A DNA stretch of 46,493 nt from Anoxybacillus sp050480245 (lineage in GTDB: Bacteria > Bacillota > Bacilli > Bacillales > Anoxybacillaceae), in the NCBI GenBank assembly GCA_050480245.1, contig JBCNEQ010000044.1; one strand, given 5' to 3'. The notes beneath the pieces are model-generated. The model ran no database searches and was not told where the DNA came from. It worked only from the letters and a program-made list of their open reading frames with translations. Shown here one piece after another: positions 31,398-39,255 of the stretch. The stretch's first letter is position 1; the number at the start of each line of letters is the position of its first letter. A program made the translations under genes and the position numbers.

Positions 31398-31467
31398 TGG
31401 TTGGGTTAGCTGGATTTGCACCAGCAACGCGTGATGATTTTCACGCTGCCAAACTTGGCTTAACCCA
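31398..31467 (-). ncRNA. tRNA-like cloverleaf ending in CCA, in the SASP leader
   Basis: Minus strand, 70 nt. Acceptor arms TGGGTTA (31467-31461) and TAACCCA (31408-31402) pair perfectly in 7 bp, followed by A and CCA (31400-31398). D-stem GCC/GGC with a 6-nt loop AAGTTT; anticodon stem GCGTG/CACGC with an 8-nt loop AAAATCAT; 3-nt variable loop; T-stem GCTGG/CCAGC with a 7-nt loop TGCAAAT. It departs from normal tRNAs: no GG in the D-loop, TGC instead of TTC in the T-loop and an oversized anticodon loop, so no anticodon can be assigned. All stems are intact, so it is not simply a decayed tRNA. Confidence 0.65.
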
Positions 31468-31495
31468 TCGAATGTTGTTTGCTTGTTTGTACTAC

Positions 31496-31524
31496 TATTT
31501 TGGGGAAAAAACATTTTATTATTC
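31496..31524 (-). promoter_or_regulatory. SigG/SigF-like forespore promoter
   Basis: Minus strand: GAATA (31524-31520), 17-nt spacer, CAAAATA (31502-31496), compared with GHATR-N17/18-CATNHTA. Six of seven -10 positions agree. It would drive the SASP gene with a transcript starting near 31488, ahead of the tRNA-like sequence. Confidence 0.55.
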
Positions 31525-31595
31525 TTTTTTTTATGTGGTAATTTTTTATGAATTGGGAAAGATAATGGAAAATCATAAAGCGGGGGATGATGAAG

Positions 31596-31838
31596 ATGCA
31601 TATTTGTCCGTTATGCAACGGTTTACGGACAATCGTTTTTTATTGTGATCAATGTGGAGGAAAATTAAAAGATGAGGGAAAATTAACGGATTATTTTGAT
31701 GATTACAGTCCGTATATGGATGCAGATACAATGAAAATGGTCGATGGATACGCACATACGAGAAAAAGACACGTATGTGTTCATTTGTTTCATTGTCGCC
31801 ATTGCGATGATGATGTTGTTCGGTTTATTCAAGAATAA
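31596..31838 (+). CDS. Small zinc-ribbon protein
   Basis: 80 aa with three Cys pairs: CPLC, CDQC and CRHC, the first two spaced as a zinc ribbon. The middle is acidic (KLTDYFDDYSPYMDAD). Start chosen at ATG 31596, nine bases after GGGGG (31582-31586); ATGs at 31587 and 31590 are in frame and nearer. Unknown function; conserved-looking Bacillus-type small protein. Confidence 0.68.
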   Translation: MHICPLCNGLRTIVFYCDQCGGKLKDEGKLTDYFDDYSPYMDADTMKMVDGYAHTRKRHVCVHLFHCRHCDDDVVRFIQE

Positions 31839-31864
31839 AAGCCCGCTCAAGCGAACGGGCTTTC
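31838..31864. terminator. Bidirectional terminator
   Basis: AAAGCCCG and CGGGCTTT (31856-31863) with a 10-nt loop, lying between the zinc-ribbon gene and convergent msmX. Confidence 0.8.
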
Positions 31865-31867
31865 CAT

Positions 31868-32980
31868 TTATTTTTCACTATTTGAACGAATGCGCAATTC
31901 TGTATTGACATCGAAGAAATGTGCTTTATTCATATCTAACGCAAGGTCGATCGTTTGACCTGCTTTTACGTCTGTGCGCGCATCAACGCGTGCAACAAAT
32001 TCTTGACCGTTAATTTGCGAATATACCATGATCTCTGCACCAAGCAATTCTGCTACTTCAACATGGGCGCGCACTTTTGTGTTTTGTGACGCTTCGATAA
32101 ATACAGGCTCATCATGGAAGTCTTCCGGACGAATACCTAAAATAACTTCTTTGCCCACGTAACCTTGTTCGCGAAGCACTTTCATCTTTCCTTCTGGCAC
32201 GGCAATTTTCACATCGCCGATGACGAATACGCCGTCTTGAAGTACGCCGCGCAAGAAGTTCATCGCTGGCGAGCCGATAAATCCACCGACGAAAATATTT
32301 TCTGGTTTTTCATATACTTCTTTTGGTGTACCGACTTGTTGAATGACTCCGTCCTTCATAACGACAAGGCGCGTTGCCATCGTCATCGCTTCCGTTTGGT
32401 CGTGCGTGACGTAAATTGTCGTTGTACCTAAACGCTGGTGAAGTTTTGCGATTTCTGCGCGCATTTGTACACGTAACTTTGCATCTAAGTTTGAAAGCGG
32501 TTCGTCCATTAAAAATACTTTCGCATCGCGCACGATGGCGCGTCCTAATGCAACACGTTGACGCTGACCGCCAGATAACGCTTTTGGTTTACGATCTAAA
32601 TATTGCTCAAGGCCGAGAATGCGCGCGGCTTCACGAACGCGACGATCGATTTCATCTTTTGGAAACTTGCGCAATTTTAATCCGAACGCCATGTTGTCAT
32701 ATACGCTCATATGTGGATAAAGCGCATAGTTTTGGAATACCATCGCAATATCGCGATCTTTTGGCGCAACGTCATTCATTCGCTTACCGTCAATATAAAA
32801 ATCGCCTTTTGAAATTTCTTCAAGACCTGCGATCATACGAAGCGTTGTTGATTTTCCACACCCCGATGGACCGACGAATACGATAAATTCTTTATCTTTA
32901 ATGTGCAAGTTAAAGTCTTTTACAGCAGTAACATTGTTATCATAAATTTTATATACATGCTCTAAACGAAGCTCAGCCAT
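31868..32980 (-). CDS. msmX: Sugar ABC transporter ATPase MsmX (UgpC family)
   Basis: 370 aa. Walker A GPSGCGKST (37-45), signature LSGGQ (135-139), Walker B VFLMDEP (155-161), then the MalK-type regulatory domain with GIRPEDF. In B. subtilis MsmX is a shared ATPase serving several sugar importers, and the isolated gene here suggests the same. The start ATG 32980 follows AAGGAGG. A near-perfect cre-like site lies just upstream. Confidence 0.92.
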   Translation of the reverse strand: MAELRLEHVYKIYDNNVTAVKDFNLHIKDKEFIVFVGPSGCGKSTTLRMIAGLEEISKGDFYIDGKRMNDVAPKDRDIAMVFQNYALYPHMSVYDNMAFGLKLRKFPKDEIDRRVREAARILGLEQYLDRKPKALSGGQRQRVALGRAIVRDAKVFLMDEPLSNLDAKLRVQMRAEIAKLHQRLGTTTIYVTHDQTEAMTMATRLVVMKDGVIQQVGTPKEVYEKPENIFVGGFIGSPAMNFLRGVLQDGVFVIGDVKIAVPEGKMKVLREQGYVGKEVILGIRPEDFHDEPVFIEASQNTKVRAHVEVAELLGAEIMVYSQINGQEFVARVDARTDVKAGQTIDLALDMNKAHFFDVNTELRIRSNSEK

Positions 32981-32995
32981 ATATATGCCTCCTTA

Positions 32996-33009
32996 TGCAA
33001 TCGATTTCA
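32996..33009 (-). promoter_or_regulatory. cre-like CcpA site upstream of msmX
   Basis: On the minus strand TGAAATCGATTGCA matches the consensus TGWAANCGNTNWCA at all but one defined position (G for W). It sits between promoter region and ribosome binding site, consistent with catabolite repression. Confidence 0.55.
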
Positions 33010-33069
33010 TTTGTTTCAAGCATATATAAAAACGAGCAAATCGTAAATGGGCATGGTGCACAAAAAAAA

Positions 33070-33081
33070 GAAAACGTTTTC
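33070..33081. promoter_or_regulatory. Palindrome GAAAACGTTTTC
   Basis: Perfect 12-bp palindrome about 90 bp upstream of the msmX start and 12 bp past the 3' end of the PucR-type gene. Identical to the element at 19656-19667. LacI-family or CcpA operator is the likeliest reading. Confidence 0.45.
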
Positions 33082-33092
33082 GGGTAATGTGC

Positions 33093-33974
33093 CTAGTGGC
33101 GTTCATGGAGCAAAATAGCTAAATATACAGTAAGCGCCCCTTTAAATTGTTTTATATCAATGCCTGTTTTTTCGATGAGCTTGTCAATGCGATATTGCAA
33201 GCTATTGCGGTGCATATGAAGCTTTTTAGCTGCAAGCGAAACGTTTAAATTGCATTCGAAAAACACCTTCATTGTTTTCATCATATCGTGATCTTGTTTC
33301 ACCGGCTGCAAAAATATCATGGCGTACGCCATGTCTTCACCGTCGATGAATAAAAAAGGAAAAACGTCTTCGATACAATAGACGCGTTGTTCTGGTTTAT
33401 GTTTTATACCGATATGAAAATACCGCTTTTCTGCAGCAAATATACGAGTGAGTTCAACAGAGTGCGGACATCTTTGACCGATGTATGTTCGTAATTGAAT
33501 GTAAAAATCGCTACATAACGTATCAATAAGTTCGTGAAGAGTAGAGGCAACACTTTCTTCTTGTTGTTCAATGACAATAAATCGTTGTTCTGTTTCTGAA
33601 ATAATTGTGACATGATAAGGGAAAAGCGCTTGAATGGCTTCAACAAAATGAGTTGCTTCAACGGATCCCTTTTGTATGTAAAAATAAATAAAGCGCGTAT
33701 ATGTTGTGGAAGGCAGTTGATCAAATACATGTTCATCGCCTTGAATTAAAAAGCGGTGCCACGCTTGTTGCTGGTCATTCATCCAAGCAGGCAATGCTTT
33801 ATGCGGTGTAAATAACGTCGCTAATAGCGCATGTTCTTTTGGTGTGAGCGCTTCTTTTTTGATGCCAAAAAGCTCGCCATGTTCCGTCGAAAACCATTCG
33901 TATTGATCACGTTCGTTCACTTGTCTATGTTCAATCAGCGCATCCCGATAATATGATCGTAATTTTTCTAACAT
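33093..33974 (-). CDS. yxkF: PucR-type regulator (C-terminal HTH_30)
   Basis: 294 aa. The C-terminus carries the PucR/CdaR helix-turn-helix: FFECNLNVSLAAKKLHMHRNSLQYRIDKLIEKTGID. The N-terminal part is a divergent sensor-like domain without clear motif. The start is ATG 33974 after AAAGGAATGG on the minus strand. It lies upstream of and co-directional with msmX, as yxkF does in B. subtilis, hence the symbol (moderate trust). It may regulate msmX or sugar uptake. Confidence 0.75.
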   Translation of the reverse strand: MLEKLRSYYRDALIEHRQVNERDQYEWFSTEHGELFGIKKEALTPKEHALLATLFTPHKALPAWMNDQQQAWHRFLIQGDEHVFDQLPSTTYTRFIYFYIQKGSVEATHFVEAIQALFPYHVTIISETEQRFIVIEQQEESVASTLHELIDTLCSDFYIQLRTYIGQRCPHSVELTRIFAAEKRYFHIGIKHKPEQRVYCIEDVFPFLFIDGEDMAYAMIFLQPVKQDHDMMKTMKVFFECNLNVSLAAKKLHMHRNSLQYRIDKLIEKTGIDIKQFKGALTVYLAILLHERH

Positions 33975-34022
33975 GTATGTCCATTCCTTTCGTCTCTCAT
34001 CACATTCATTTTCATTATACAA

Positions 34023-34050
34023 AAAGCGGCGAGAAAATGCTCGCCGCTTT
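34023..34050 (-). terminator. Terminator of the 50-aa gene
   Basis: AAAGCGGCGAG and CTCGCCGCTTT form an 11-bp stem; on the minus strand TTTTTG follows, and TATAAT (34019-34014), a likely -10 for the PucR-type gene, comes next. Confidence 0.82.
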
Positions 34051-34201
34051 ACTGTGCTTCATGTGGTGGCTGTTCAGTTTGCACATCACGCGCTTCTTCG
34101 ATATTGGTTGCGTGATGGCACGAATATACATAACCGCCCGCCATGCCTTCGTTAATCATGCGATCAATGTCCCATTCGTAATTGTCTCGTTCTTTCATCA
34201 T
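34049..34201 (-). CDS. 50-aa conserved-type small protein
   Basis: ATG 34201 (or ATG 34198) follows GGGGGC on the minus strand. Sequence begins MMKERDNYEWDIDRMINEG, then MAGGYVYSCHH and an acidic/Gln-rich tail. The 'N-Y-E-W-D-I-D-R-M-I-N-E-G' start looks like a conserved Bacillaceae small protein. The C-terminal CHH could bind metal. It ends in its own terminator. Function unknown. Confidence 0.7.
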   Translation of the reverse strand: MMKERDNYEWDIDRMINEGMAGGYVYSCHHATNIEEARDVQTEQPPHEAQ

Positions 34202-34254
34202 GTACGCCCCCTTTATTCGTTATTTTGTATGAACGAAAAAAAAGTATGCATGAT

Positions 34255-34284
34255 TCACATGTCGTCACATGTTGTCACATATAT
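34255..34284 (+). repeat. Three 10-bp direct repeats TCACATGTCG/TTG
   Basis: TCACATGTCG, TCACATGTTG and TCACATATAT run head to tail just before the ribosome binding site of the next gene. The 10-bp period places them on one face of the helix, suggesting a regulator site in this divergent region. Confidence 0.55.
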
Positions 34285-34305
34285 TCATGATGGGAGGTGA
34301 GGGAA

Positions 34306-34599
34306 ATGATCGCTTATTTTTTACATGCATTAATGAATTACTCTTTAGACGAGGAAGAAGAAGCGCTTGTTCGTTATTTATATGTATTGCATATCGGAAA
34401 GGAATGCGATGTAAAACGGAAAGAAACAAAAGCTGAATGGCGTGAGCAGTTTGAGAAAATGAACATATATAAGGAAGCATGGCTTGCGTCTGAACAGGCG
34501 ACAGAACGGGAAGTATTTCGCTTATTGTTATGCAAATGTCTAAAACAGTTGCATAAGCAGTTATCACGTGTTTGCACTCATAACGGACAAGCCCTATAA
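34306..34599 (+). CDS. 97-aa helical protein upstream of yheB
   Basis: Starts at ATG 34306 after GGGAGGTGA (34292-34300). Predominantly charged, helical protein: MIAYFLHALMNYSLDEEEEALVRYLY at the start, then KRKETKAEWREQFEKMNIYKE. No membrane segment or motif. It overlaps no real neighbour and yheB follows after 40 bases, probably in one operon. Not recognised. Confidence 0.75.
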   Translation: MIAYFLHALMNYSLDEEEEALVRYLYVLHIGKECDVKRKETKAEWREQFEKMNIYKEAWLASEQATEREVFRLLLCKCLKQLHKQLSRVCTHNGQAL

Positions 34600-34639
34600 T
34601 GAATGGTTAGAACAGCTTATTGACAGAAGGGAGATCGTT

Positions 34640-35743
34640 ATGGGGCTTTTTCTTTATTTGTTGTTTATGATTGCTGTCGGAGCATTCATTGGCGGGATTA
34701 CGAATTCGCTTGCGATTAAAATGCTTTTTCGTCCATATCGTCCCATTTACATCGCAGGAAAAAGGATCCCGTTTACACCTGGGCTTATTCCGAAGCGGCG
34801 AGAAGAGTTAGCCGAACAGCTTGGTCGCATGGTTGTTGAACATTTATTAACAGCTGACGGACTGCGTCGCAAATTAAACGATGAATCGTTTATTCGTGAT
34901 ATGACGAACTATGTGCAGGAAGAAGTAGAGAAATGGTTACAATCTGATCGAACTGTTGAACAATGGCTGAAGCAATTCGGGATGCCAGATCCGAAACAAA
35001 CGGCAGAAACATGGATAGAAACGAAATATAAAACGTTCATGTCGCAATATCGTCAACGTTCGCTTCATGAAATCATTCCAATTGAGGTATTACAAAAAAT
35101 AGATCATGCTATTCCTTCGATTGTCGATCGCTTATTGCTCCGTTTGCGCACGTATGTTGAGAGTGAGCAAGGAGAACGTCAAATTGAGCATATGATCAAT
35201 GAATTTTTACAAAGCCGAGGCATGTTTGGCAATATGCTTCAAATGTTTCTTGGCAACGTTAGTTTGGCGGAAAAAATTCGCCCGGAAATCGTGAAATTTT
35301 TACAAAGTGAAGGAGCAAAACAGCTGCTTGTGCAACTATTCATAAACGAATGGGAAAAAGTGAAGGAGATGCGTATACATGAGGTGGAGCAAATAATCGA
35401 TCAAGAAAAAATCGTCGTATGGGTGAAACGTCTCACCACATTCATTGTACAAGAGCCGCTCCAAAAACCGCTTGGTGCACTCGTTGCACCTTATGTGCGG
35501 CATTCATTACCGACGCTCGTTCGCTTCCTTTTACAATTTGCTTCCGAACGCATCGAACGATGGATGAAACAGCTTCATTTGCAAGATATCGTTCGTGAAG
35601 AAGTCGCATCGTTTTCTGTTGAACGGCTAGAGGAGATGATTTTAACGATTTCGAGCCGCGAGTTTAAAATGATTACGTATTTAGGTGCCTTGTTAGGCGG
35701 GATCATCGGACTTCTTCAAGGATGTATTACGCTTTTCGTTTAA
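34640..35743 (+). CDS. yheB: DUF445 membrane-associated protein YheB
   Basis: 367 aa. An N-terminal membrane helix and glycine-rich turn (LLFMIAVGAFIGGITNSLAIKMLFRPY), the conserved RIPFTPGLIPKRREELA segment, a long helical middle and a C-terminal membrane helix (LGALLGGIIGLLQGCITLF). This is the DUF445/YheB plan. The start is ATG 34640 after AGAAGGGAG; the longer frame has no signal. Function unknown; in B. subtilis it clusters with yheA, as here. Confidence 0.9.
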   Translation: MGLFLYLLFMIAVGAFIGGITNSLAIKMLFRPYRPIYIAGKRIPFTPGLIPKRREELAEQLGRMVVEHLLTADGLRRKLNDESFIRDMTNYVQEEVEKWLQSDRTVEQWLKQFGMPDPKQTAETWIETKYKTFMSQYRQRSLHEIIPIEVLQKIDHAIPSIVDRLLLRLRTYVESEQGERQIEHMINEFLQSRGMFGNMLQMFLGNVSLAEKIRPEIVKFLQSEGAKQLLVQLFINEWEKVKEMRIHEVEQIIDQEKIVVWVKRLTTFIVQEPLQKPLGALVAPYVRHSLPTLVRFLLQFASERIERWMKQLHLQDIVREEVASFSVERLEEMILTISSREFKMITYLGALLGGIIGLLQGCITLFV

Positions 35744-35812
35744 TCGTAGACATACAGCGGCCGCTTTGCTCATATCGTAAAAAGAAAAGGAAAAATGAGA
35801 GGAGCATGTCGC

Positions 35813-36157
35813 ATGAACGTCCTTCAAGCCATTCATGAACTTTCGACAGCGATTCGCATGAGTGAACCGTTTGCGGAGCTTCGTCATGCGTATGAGCAAG
35901 TGCAGCGCGATCCGATAGCGCATCAGTTATTTGCGCGATTTCGCACGTTGCAAAAACGGCTACAACAAAAACAAACAAGTGGATTGCCGGTGAGCGATGC
36001 AGATGTAGAGTTACTCCAGCAACATTTGCACATCATTGAAATGAACGAAAACATTGCGCGGCTCATTCATGCAGAAGAACGTTTAAACGAATTGTTTGCG
36101 CAAGCGATGGCTGCGATGATTCAGCCAATTGAACAGCTATATGACGAGCACTCATGA
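35813..36157 (+). CDS. yheA: YlbF-family protein YheA
   Basis: 114 aa, all-helical, related to YlbF/YmcA (com_ylbF domain): AIHELSTAIRMSEPFAELRHAYEQVQRDP and a C-terminal helix MAAMIQPIEQLYD. YlbF relatives form complexes that affect RNase Y activity; a role for YheA is not established. The start ATG 35813 is eight bases after GAGAGGAG. Confidence 0.85.
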   Translation: MNVLQAIHELSTAIRMSEPFAELRHAYEQVQRDPIAHQLFARFRTLQKRLQQKQTSGLPVSDADVELLQQHLHIIEMNENIARLIHAEERLNELFAQAMAAMIQPIEQLYDEHS

Positions 36158-36177
36158 AAATGAGTGTTCTTTTTTTT
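36146..36177 (+). terminator. Terminator of yheBA
   Basis: GAGCACTCAT and ATGAGTGTTC (one G-U) with loop GAAA, then TTTTTTTT. Overlaps the yheA stop codon. Confidence 0.88.
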
Positions 36178-36228
36178 ATCTCCTTGTCATACGTATGAAT
36201 GAAGACACGACATCAAGGGGGGACGACC

Positions 36229-37089
36229 ATGTATAAATTGCTTGCGCTAAACATTGATGGAACGTTATTAAAATCAAATGGAAAATTAGAGAAAAGAACG
36301 AAAGAAGCGATCGAGTTTGTGAAGAAAAAAGACGTATATATTACATTAATGACGTCAAGAAATTTTTTGTCCGCTAAAAAAGTGGCGAAAGCGCTAAAAT
36401 TAGATTCGTATTTAGTGACGTTTCAAGGTGCGCTCATTGCGAAGTCGCTAGATGAAAAATTACATGAATCTGTCATTCCGGCACAAAAAGCGTTTGATAT
36501 TGTACATGTGCTTGAACATTTTAACTGCAACGTGCGCCTGCTTCATGAGCGGTATTCAATCGGAAATCGAAAGAAAATAAAAAACAACATGATTGCAAAA
36601 ACGATTTTAGGAGATCCGTTTTTTTATCCTGCACAATTTGTTGATTCGTTAAGCGATGTGTTACGCGATGATCCAATTGATGTGATGAAAATCGACGTCT
36701 TTTATTCGAATGAAGATGAATGTGATGAAATTGTCGAAACGATCGAACAGGCGTTTCCAAACCTTTTGCTTACCGTTAGCGAGGGGAAAATTGAATTGTT
36801 GCCAGAAAACGTTTCAAAACTAAACGGGTTGATTCGTCTTGGAAACGAGCTTGGTATTTCGTTAAAAGAAATGGTCGTCATCGGCGATCATATTGACGAC
36901 ATCCCAGCCATTGAAGCAGCGGGACTTGGAGTTGCAATGAGAAATGCTCCAAAGGAAGTTAAAGCCGTTGCCGATTGGGTGACGCGCTCAAACGAACAAC
37001 TTGGCGTTGCCTATATGATTACAGAGCATTTTCGCAAACAACATCGTCCGCAATTTTTGCGGCAAATTCGCACAATCGAGAAAAAATAA
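36229..37089 (+). CDS. yhaX: HAD-like hydrolase YhaX (Cof type) with altered nucleophile
   Basis: 286 aa, Cof-type HAD fold: N-terminal LALNIDGTLLKSNGK and C-terminal IELLPENVSKLNGL, VVIGDHIDDIPAIEAAG. In active phosphatases the first motif is DxDGT; here it is N8-I-D10-G-T, so the nucleophilic Asp is Asn. The GDxxND motif is also changed (GDHIDD). It may be catalytically weak or a binding protein. I recall a similar LNIDG motif in B. subtilis YhaX, so it is probably family-wide. The start ATG 36229 follows AAGGGGGG. Confidence 0.82.
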   Translation: MYKLLALNIDGTLLKSNGKLEKRTKEAIEFVKKKDVYITLMTSRNFLSAKKVAKALKLDSYLVTFQGALIAKSLDEKLHESVIPAQKAFDIVHVLEHFNCNVRLLHERYSIGNRKKIKNNMIAKTILGDPFFYPAQFVDSLSDVLRDDPIDVMKIDVFYSNEDECDEIVETIEQAFPNLLLTVSEGKIELLPENVSKLNGLIRLGNELGISLKEMVVIGDHIDDIPAIEAAGLGVAMRNAPKEVKAVADWVTRSNEQLGVAYMITEHFRKQHRPQFLRQIRTIEKK

Positions 37090-37167
37090 TTTCCGTTTCT
37101 TGACGAGCTTTTCGCTTCTTCTGTACACTTAAATGAGTCTAATACTTTGAAGCGAAAGGTGATTTCA

Positions 37168-38658
37168 TTGCGTATTGACATTTGCGGACTTGAGCCGGTT
37201 GATCGTTTTCAACGTTCACTTGAGGTGATTACCGGTTTATTTTTTGAAGAGCGGACACTCTCTTTTGTACCAACAGAAGAAGCAAACGTGCGAATAACTA
37301 TGTCTGTCCAAGAAGAGGACGAACTTGTCGTTCATGGGACGTTACAAGATGAGCATGACCATACGTATTCCGCTCATTACGAACGGTCATGGAACACAGA
37401 AGAAGAAAAAGGGCGCATGAAGCAAGTGAAACATGCGGTTTCGTATATATATTTAACGTTAATGCAGCAATATACAGGATTTGTGCAAAAATGGGGTATT
37501 TTAACAGGTGTCCGTCCGGTCAAATTATTGCATCAAAAGTTGCGGTCTGGTTTAACGAAAGAAGAAGCGCATCGTCAGCTTCGTGAAGATTACTTAGTAA
37601 CAGATGAGAAAATTCAATTAATGCAACAAATTGTTGATCGCCAGTTGACGGTCGTGCCAGACCTTTACGATTTATCGAAAGAAGTAAGCATTTATATTGG
37701 CATTCCATTTTGCCCGACGAAATGTGCATATTGTACGTTTCCGGCATATGCGATTCAAGGAAAACAAGGATCAGTCGATGCATTTTTATTTGGACTGCAT
37801 TACGAAATGGAACAAATCGGCCGCTTTTTAAAAGAGCGAAACATTCCGATTACGACAATTTATTACGGTGGCGGAACGCCGACAAGCATTACCGCAGAGG
37901 AAATGGATGCATTATATGCGCACATGTATCGTGTGTTTCCAAACATCGAACGCGTGCGTGAAATTACAGTTGAAGCCGGAAGGCCAGATACGATTACATC
38001 GGAGAAGCTTGCGGTGTTGAAAAAATGGAACATTGATCGCATTAGCATTAACCCACAATCATACATTCAAGAAACGTTGCGAGCGATCGGTCGTCATCAT
38101 ACCGTTGAAGAAACGATTGAAAAGTTTCATCTTGCTCGCGAAGCAGGGATGAACAATATTAATATGGACTTAATTATCGGCTTACCTGGAGAAGGTGTTG
38201 AGCAGTTTCACTATGCGCTTGAGCAAACGGAAAAGCTTATGCCGGAGTCGTTAACGGTGCATACGTTGTCGTTTAAGCGCGCTTCCGAGATGACGAAAAA
38301 TAAGGAAAAGTATAAAGTGGCGGATCGTGATGAAATTAATGAAATGATGAAGCTAGCGGAACAGTGGACGAAGGAAAACGGATACGTGCCGTACTATTTA
38401 TATCGCCAAAAAAATATTCTCGGCAATTTAGAAAACGTCGGTTACGCTTTACCAGGTCAAGAAAGCATTTATAACATTATGATTATGGAAGAGCAACAGT
38501 CGATCATCGGATTAGGATGTGGGGCATCGAGCAAATTTGTGCATCCAGAAACAAAAGCGATTACGCATTTTGCTAACCCGAAAGAGCCGAAAGCGTATAA
38601 CGAAAATTACGAACATTACACGAACGAAAAGTTAAAAATGATGGAACAATTATTTTAG
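37168..38658 (+). CDS. hemZ: Oxygen-independent coproporphyrinogen dehydrogenase HemZ
   Basis: 496 aa radical-SAM enzyme. The [4Fe-4S] motif CPTKCAYC has Cys 182, 186 and 189; GGGTPTSI and the NMDLIIGLPGE motif follow, as does the HemN_C-like tail. An N-terminal domain of about 165 residues distinguishes HemZ from HemN. It acts in anaerobic haem synthesis. The start is TTG 37168 after GAAAGGTGA; an upstream in-frame TTG (37147) lacks support. Adjacent to yhaX as in B. subtilis. Confidence 0.92.
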   Translation: MRIDICGLEPVDRFQRSLEVITGLFFEERTLSFVPTEEANVRITMSVQEEDELVVHGTLQDEHDHTYSAHYERSWNTEEEKGRMKQVKHAVSYIYLTLMQQYTGFVQKWGILTGVRPVKLLHQKLRSGLTKEEAHRQLREDYLVTDEKIQLMQQIVDRQLTVVPDLYDLSKEVSIYIGIPFCPTKCAYCTFPAYAIQGKQGSVDAFLFGLHYEMEQIGRFLKERNIPITTIYYGGGTPTSITAEEMDALYAHMYRVFPNIERVREITVEAGRPDTITSEKLAVLKKWNIDRISINPQSYIQETLRAIGRHHTVEETIEKFHLAREAGMNNINMDLIIGLPGEGVEQFHYALEQTEKLMPESLTVHTLSFKRASEMTKNKEKYKVADRDEINEMMKLAEQWTKENGYVPYYLYRQKNILGNLENVGYALPGQESIYNIMIMEEQQSIIGLGCGASSKFVHPETKAITHFANPKEPKAYNENYEHYTNEKLKMMEQLF

Positions 38659-38680
38659 CCCCGAGACGATCGGGGCTTTA
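38657..38680. terminator. Terminator hemZ / yhzD
   Basis: AGCCCCGA and TCGGGGCT (8-bp stem, loop of five) followed by TTA. Short T-tail, moderate strength. Confidence 0.7.
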
Positions 38681-38863
38681 ACGATGGAACAAAATGAGTT
38701 TGCCGCTCGATGTTGTACAGCGATGCGTTTTATGTTCAAATTGTTTTTCTTTTAGTTTTTGTTCGCCAATTCGTTTTGCTTCTTCATCATTTGCGGCAGT
38801 AAATGTTTCATCGAGCAATTTTTCACCCGTCTTTTCAAAAACAGTAAGCGTATATGTTTTCAT
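38678..38863 (-). CDS. yhzD: YhzD-like small protein
   Basis: 61 aa. Begins MKTYTLTVFEKTGEKLLDE; ends THRCTTSSGKLILFHR. The 'AANDEEAKRIGEQKLKEK' middle and 'H-R-x-T-x-x-x-GKL-x-LFH' end fit the YhzD family. Start ATG 38863 after AAAGGGGTGGGGAAG. Unknown function. Confidence 0.78.
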   Translation of the reverse strand: MKTYTLTVFEKTGEKLLDETFTAANDEEAKRIGEQKLKEKQFEHKTHRCTTSSGKLILFHR

Positions 38864-38984
38864 CTTCCCCACCCCTTTCTTTCGCATATATTCGCTCCTT
38901 CATGAGCATTTCCTTCTTTTATACGTCTATTTTTTCGCTTGTCTGCATATGTGTAAAGTAAGACAAGCTTAAAGGAGGATGCAC

Positions 38985-39152
38985 ATGCTTATTACATTGC
39001 TTCTTGCAGGTATTGTTATTAGCGGATATATGGCGATTCGCACAGCAAGAGAAGAAAAGAAAATAGATGAAAAGTTGTTAGAAAGAGAAGGGGAAGTGTA
39101 TATGGAACGTATTCGGCAAGCGCGTGAACAGCGACAAAAGGCCTTGGAATAA
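38985..39152 (+). CDS. yhaL: Sporulation protein YhaL
   Basis: 55 aa: one N-terminal membrane helix (LLLAGIVISGYMAI), then a charged cytoplasmic helix (REEKKIDEKLLEREGEVYMERI). It matches the plan and key residues of B. subtilis YhaL ('SGYMA-x-x-TA-x-EE-x-KI'). Start ATG 38985 after AAAGGAGG. The B. subtilis neighbour prsA is about 3.9 kb downstream here. Confidence 0.78.
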   Translation: MLITLLLAGIVISGYMAIRTAREEKKIDEKLLEREGEVYMERIRQAREQRQKALE

Positions 39153-39172
39153 ACAAGGTCTTTTCTTTTTTA
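39136..39172 (+). terminator. Terminator of yhaL
   Basis: AAAAGGCCTTG and CAAGGTCTTTT (one G-U), then TCTTTTTT; overlaps the stop codon. Confidence 0.82.
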
Positions 39173-39202
39173 AAAAATTCACAAAAAATTTTCTTCATTT
39201 TT

Positions 39203-39230
39203 TTGTGTTTCATGTTAGGATATATATTAT
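39203..39230 (+). promoter_or_regulatory. Promoter of serC
   Basis: TTGTGT (39203-39208), 16-nt spacer, TATTAT (39225-39230). TCATGT...ACATGA arms straddle the -10 and could be a regulator site. Confidence 0.5.
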
Positions 39231-39255
39231 TACATGACATGAGGGGGAGAAAATC

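Noticed and set aside
31355..31648. 97-aa plus-strand frame over the SASP leader
   Set aside because: No proper start; it is antisense to the tRNA-like sequence and promoter region and runs into the real zinc-ribbon gene.
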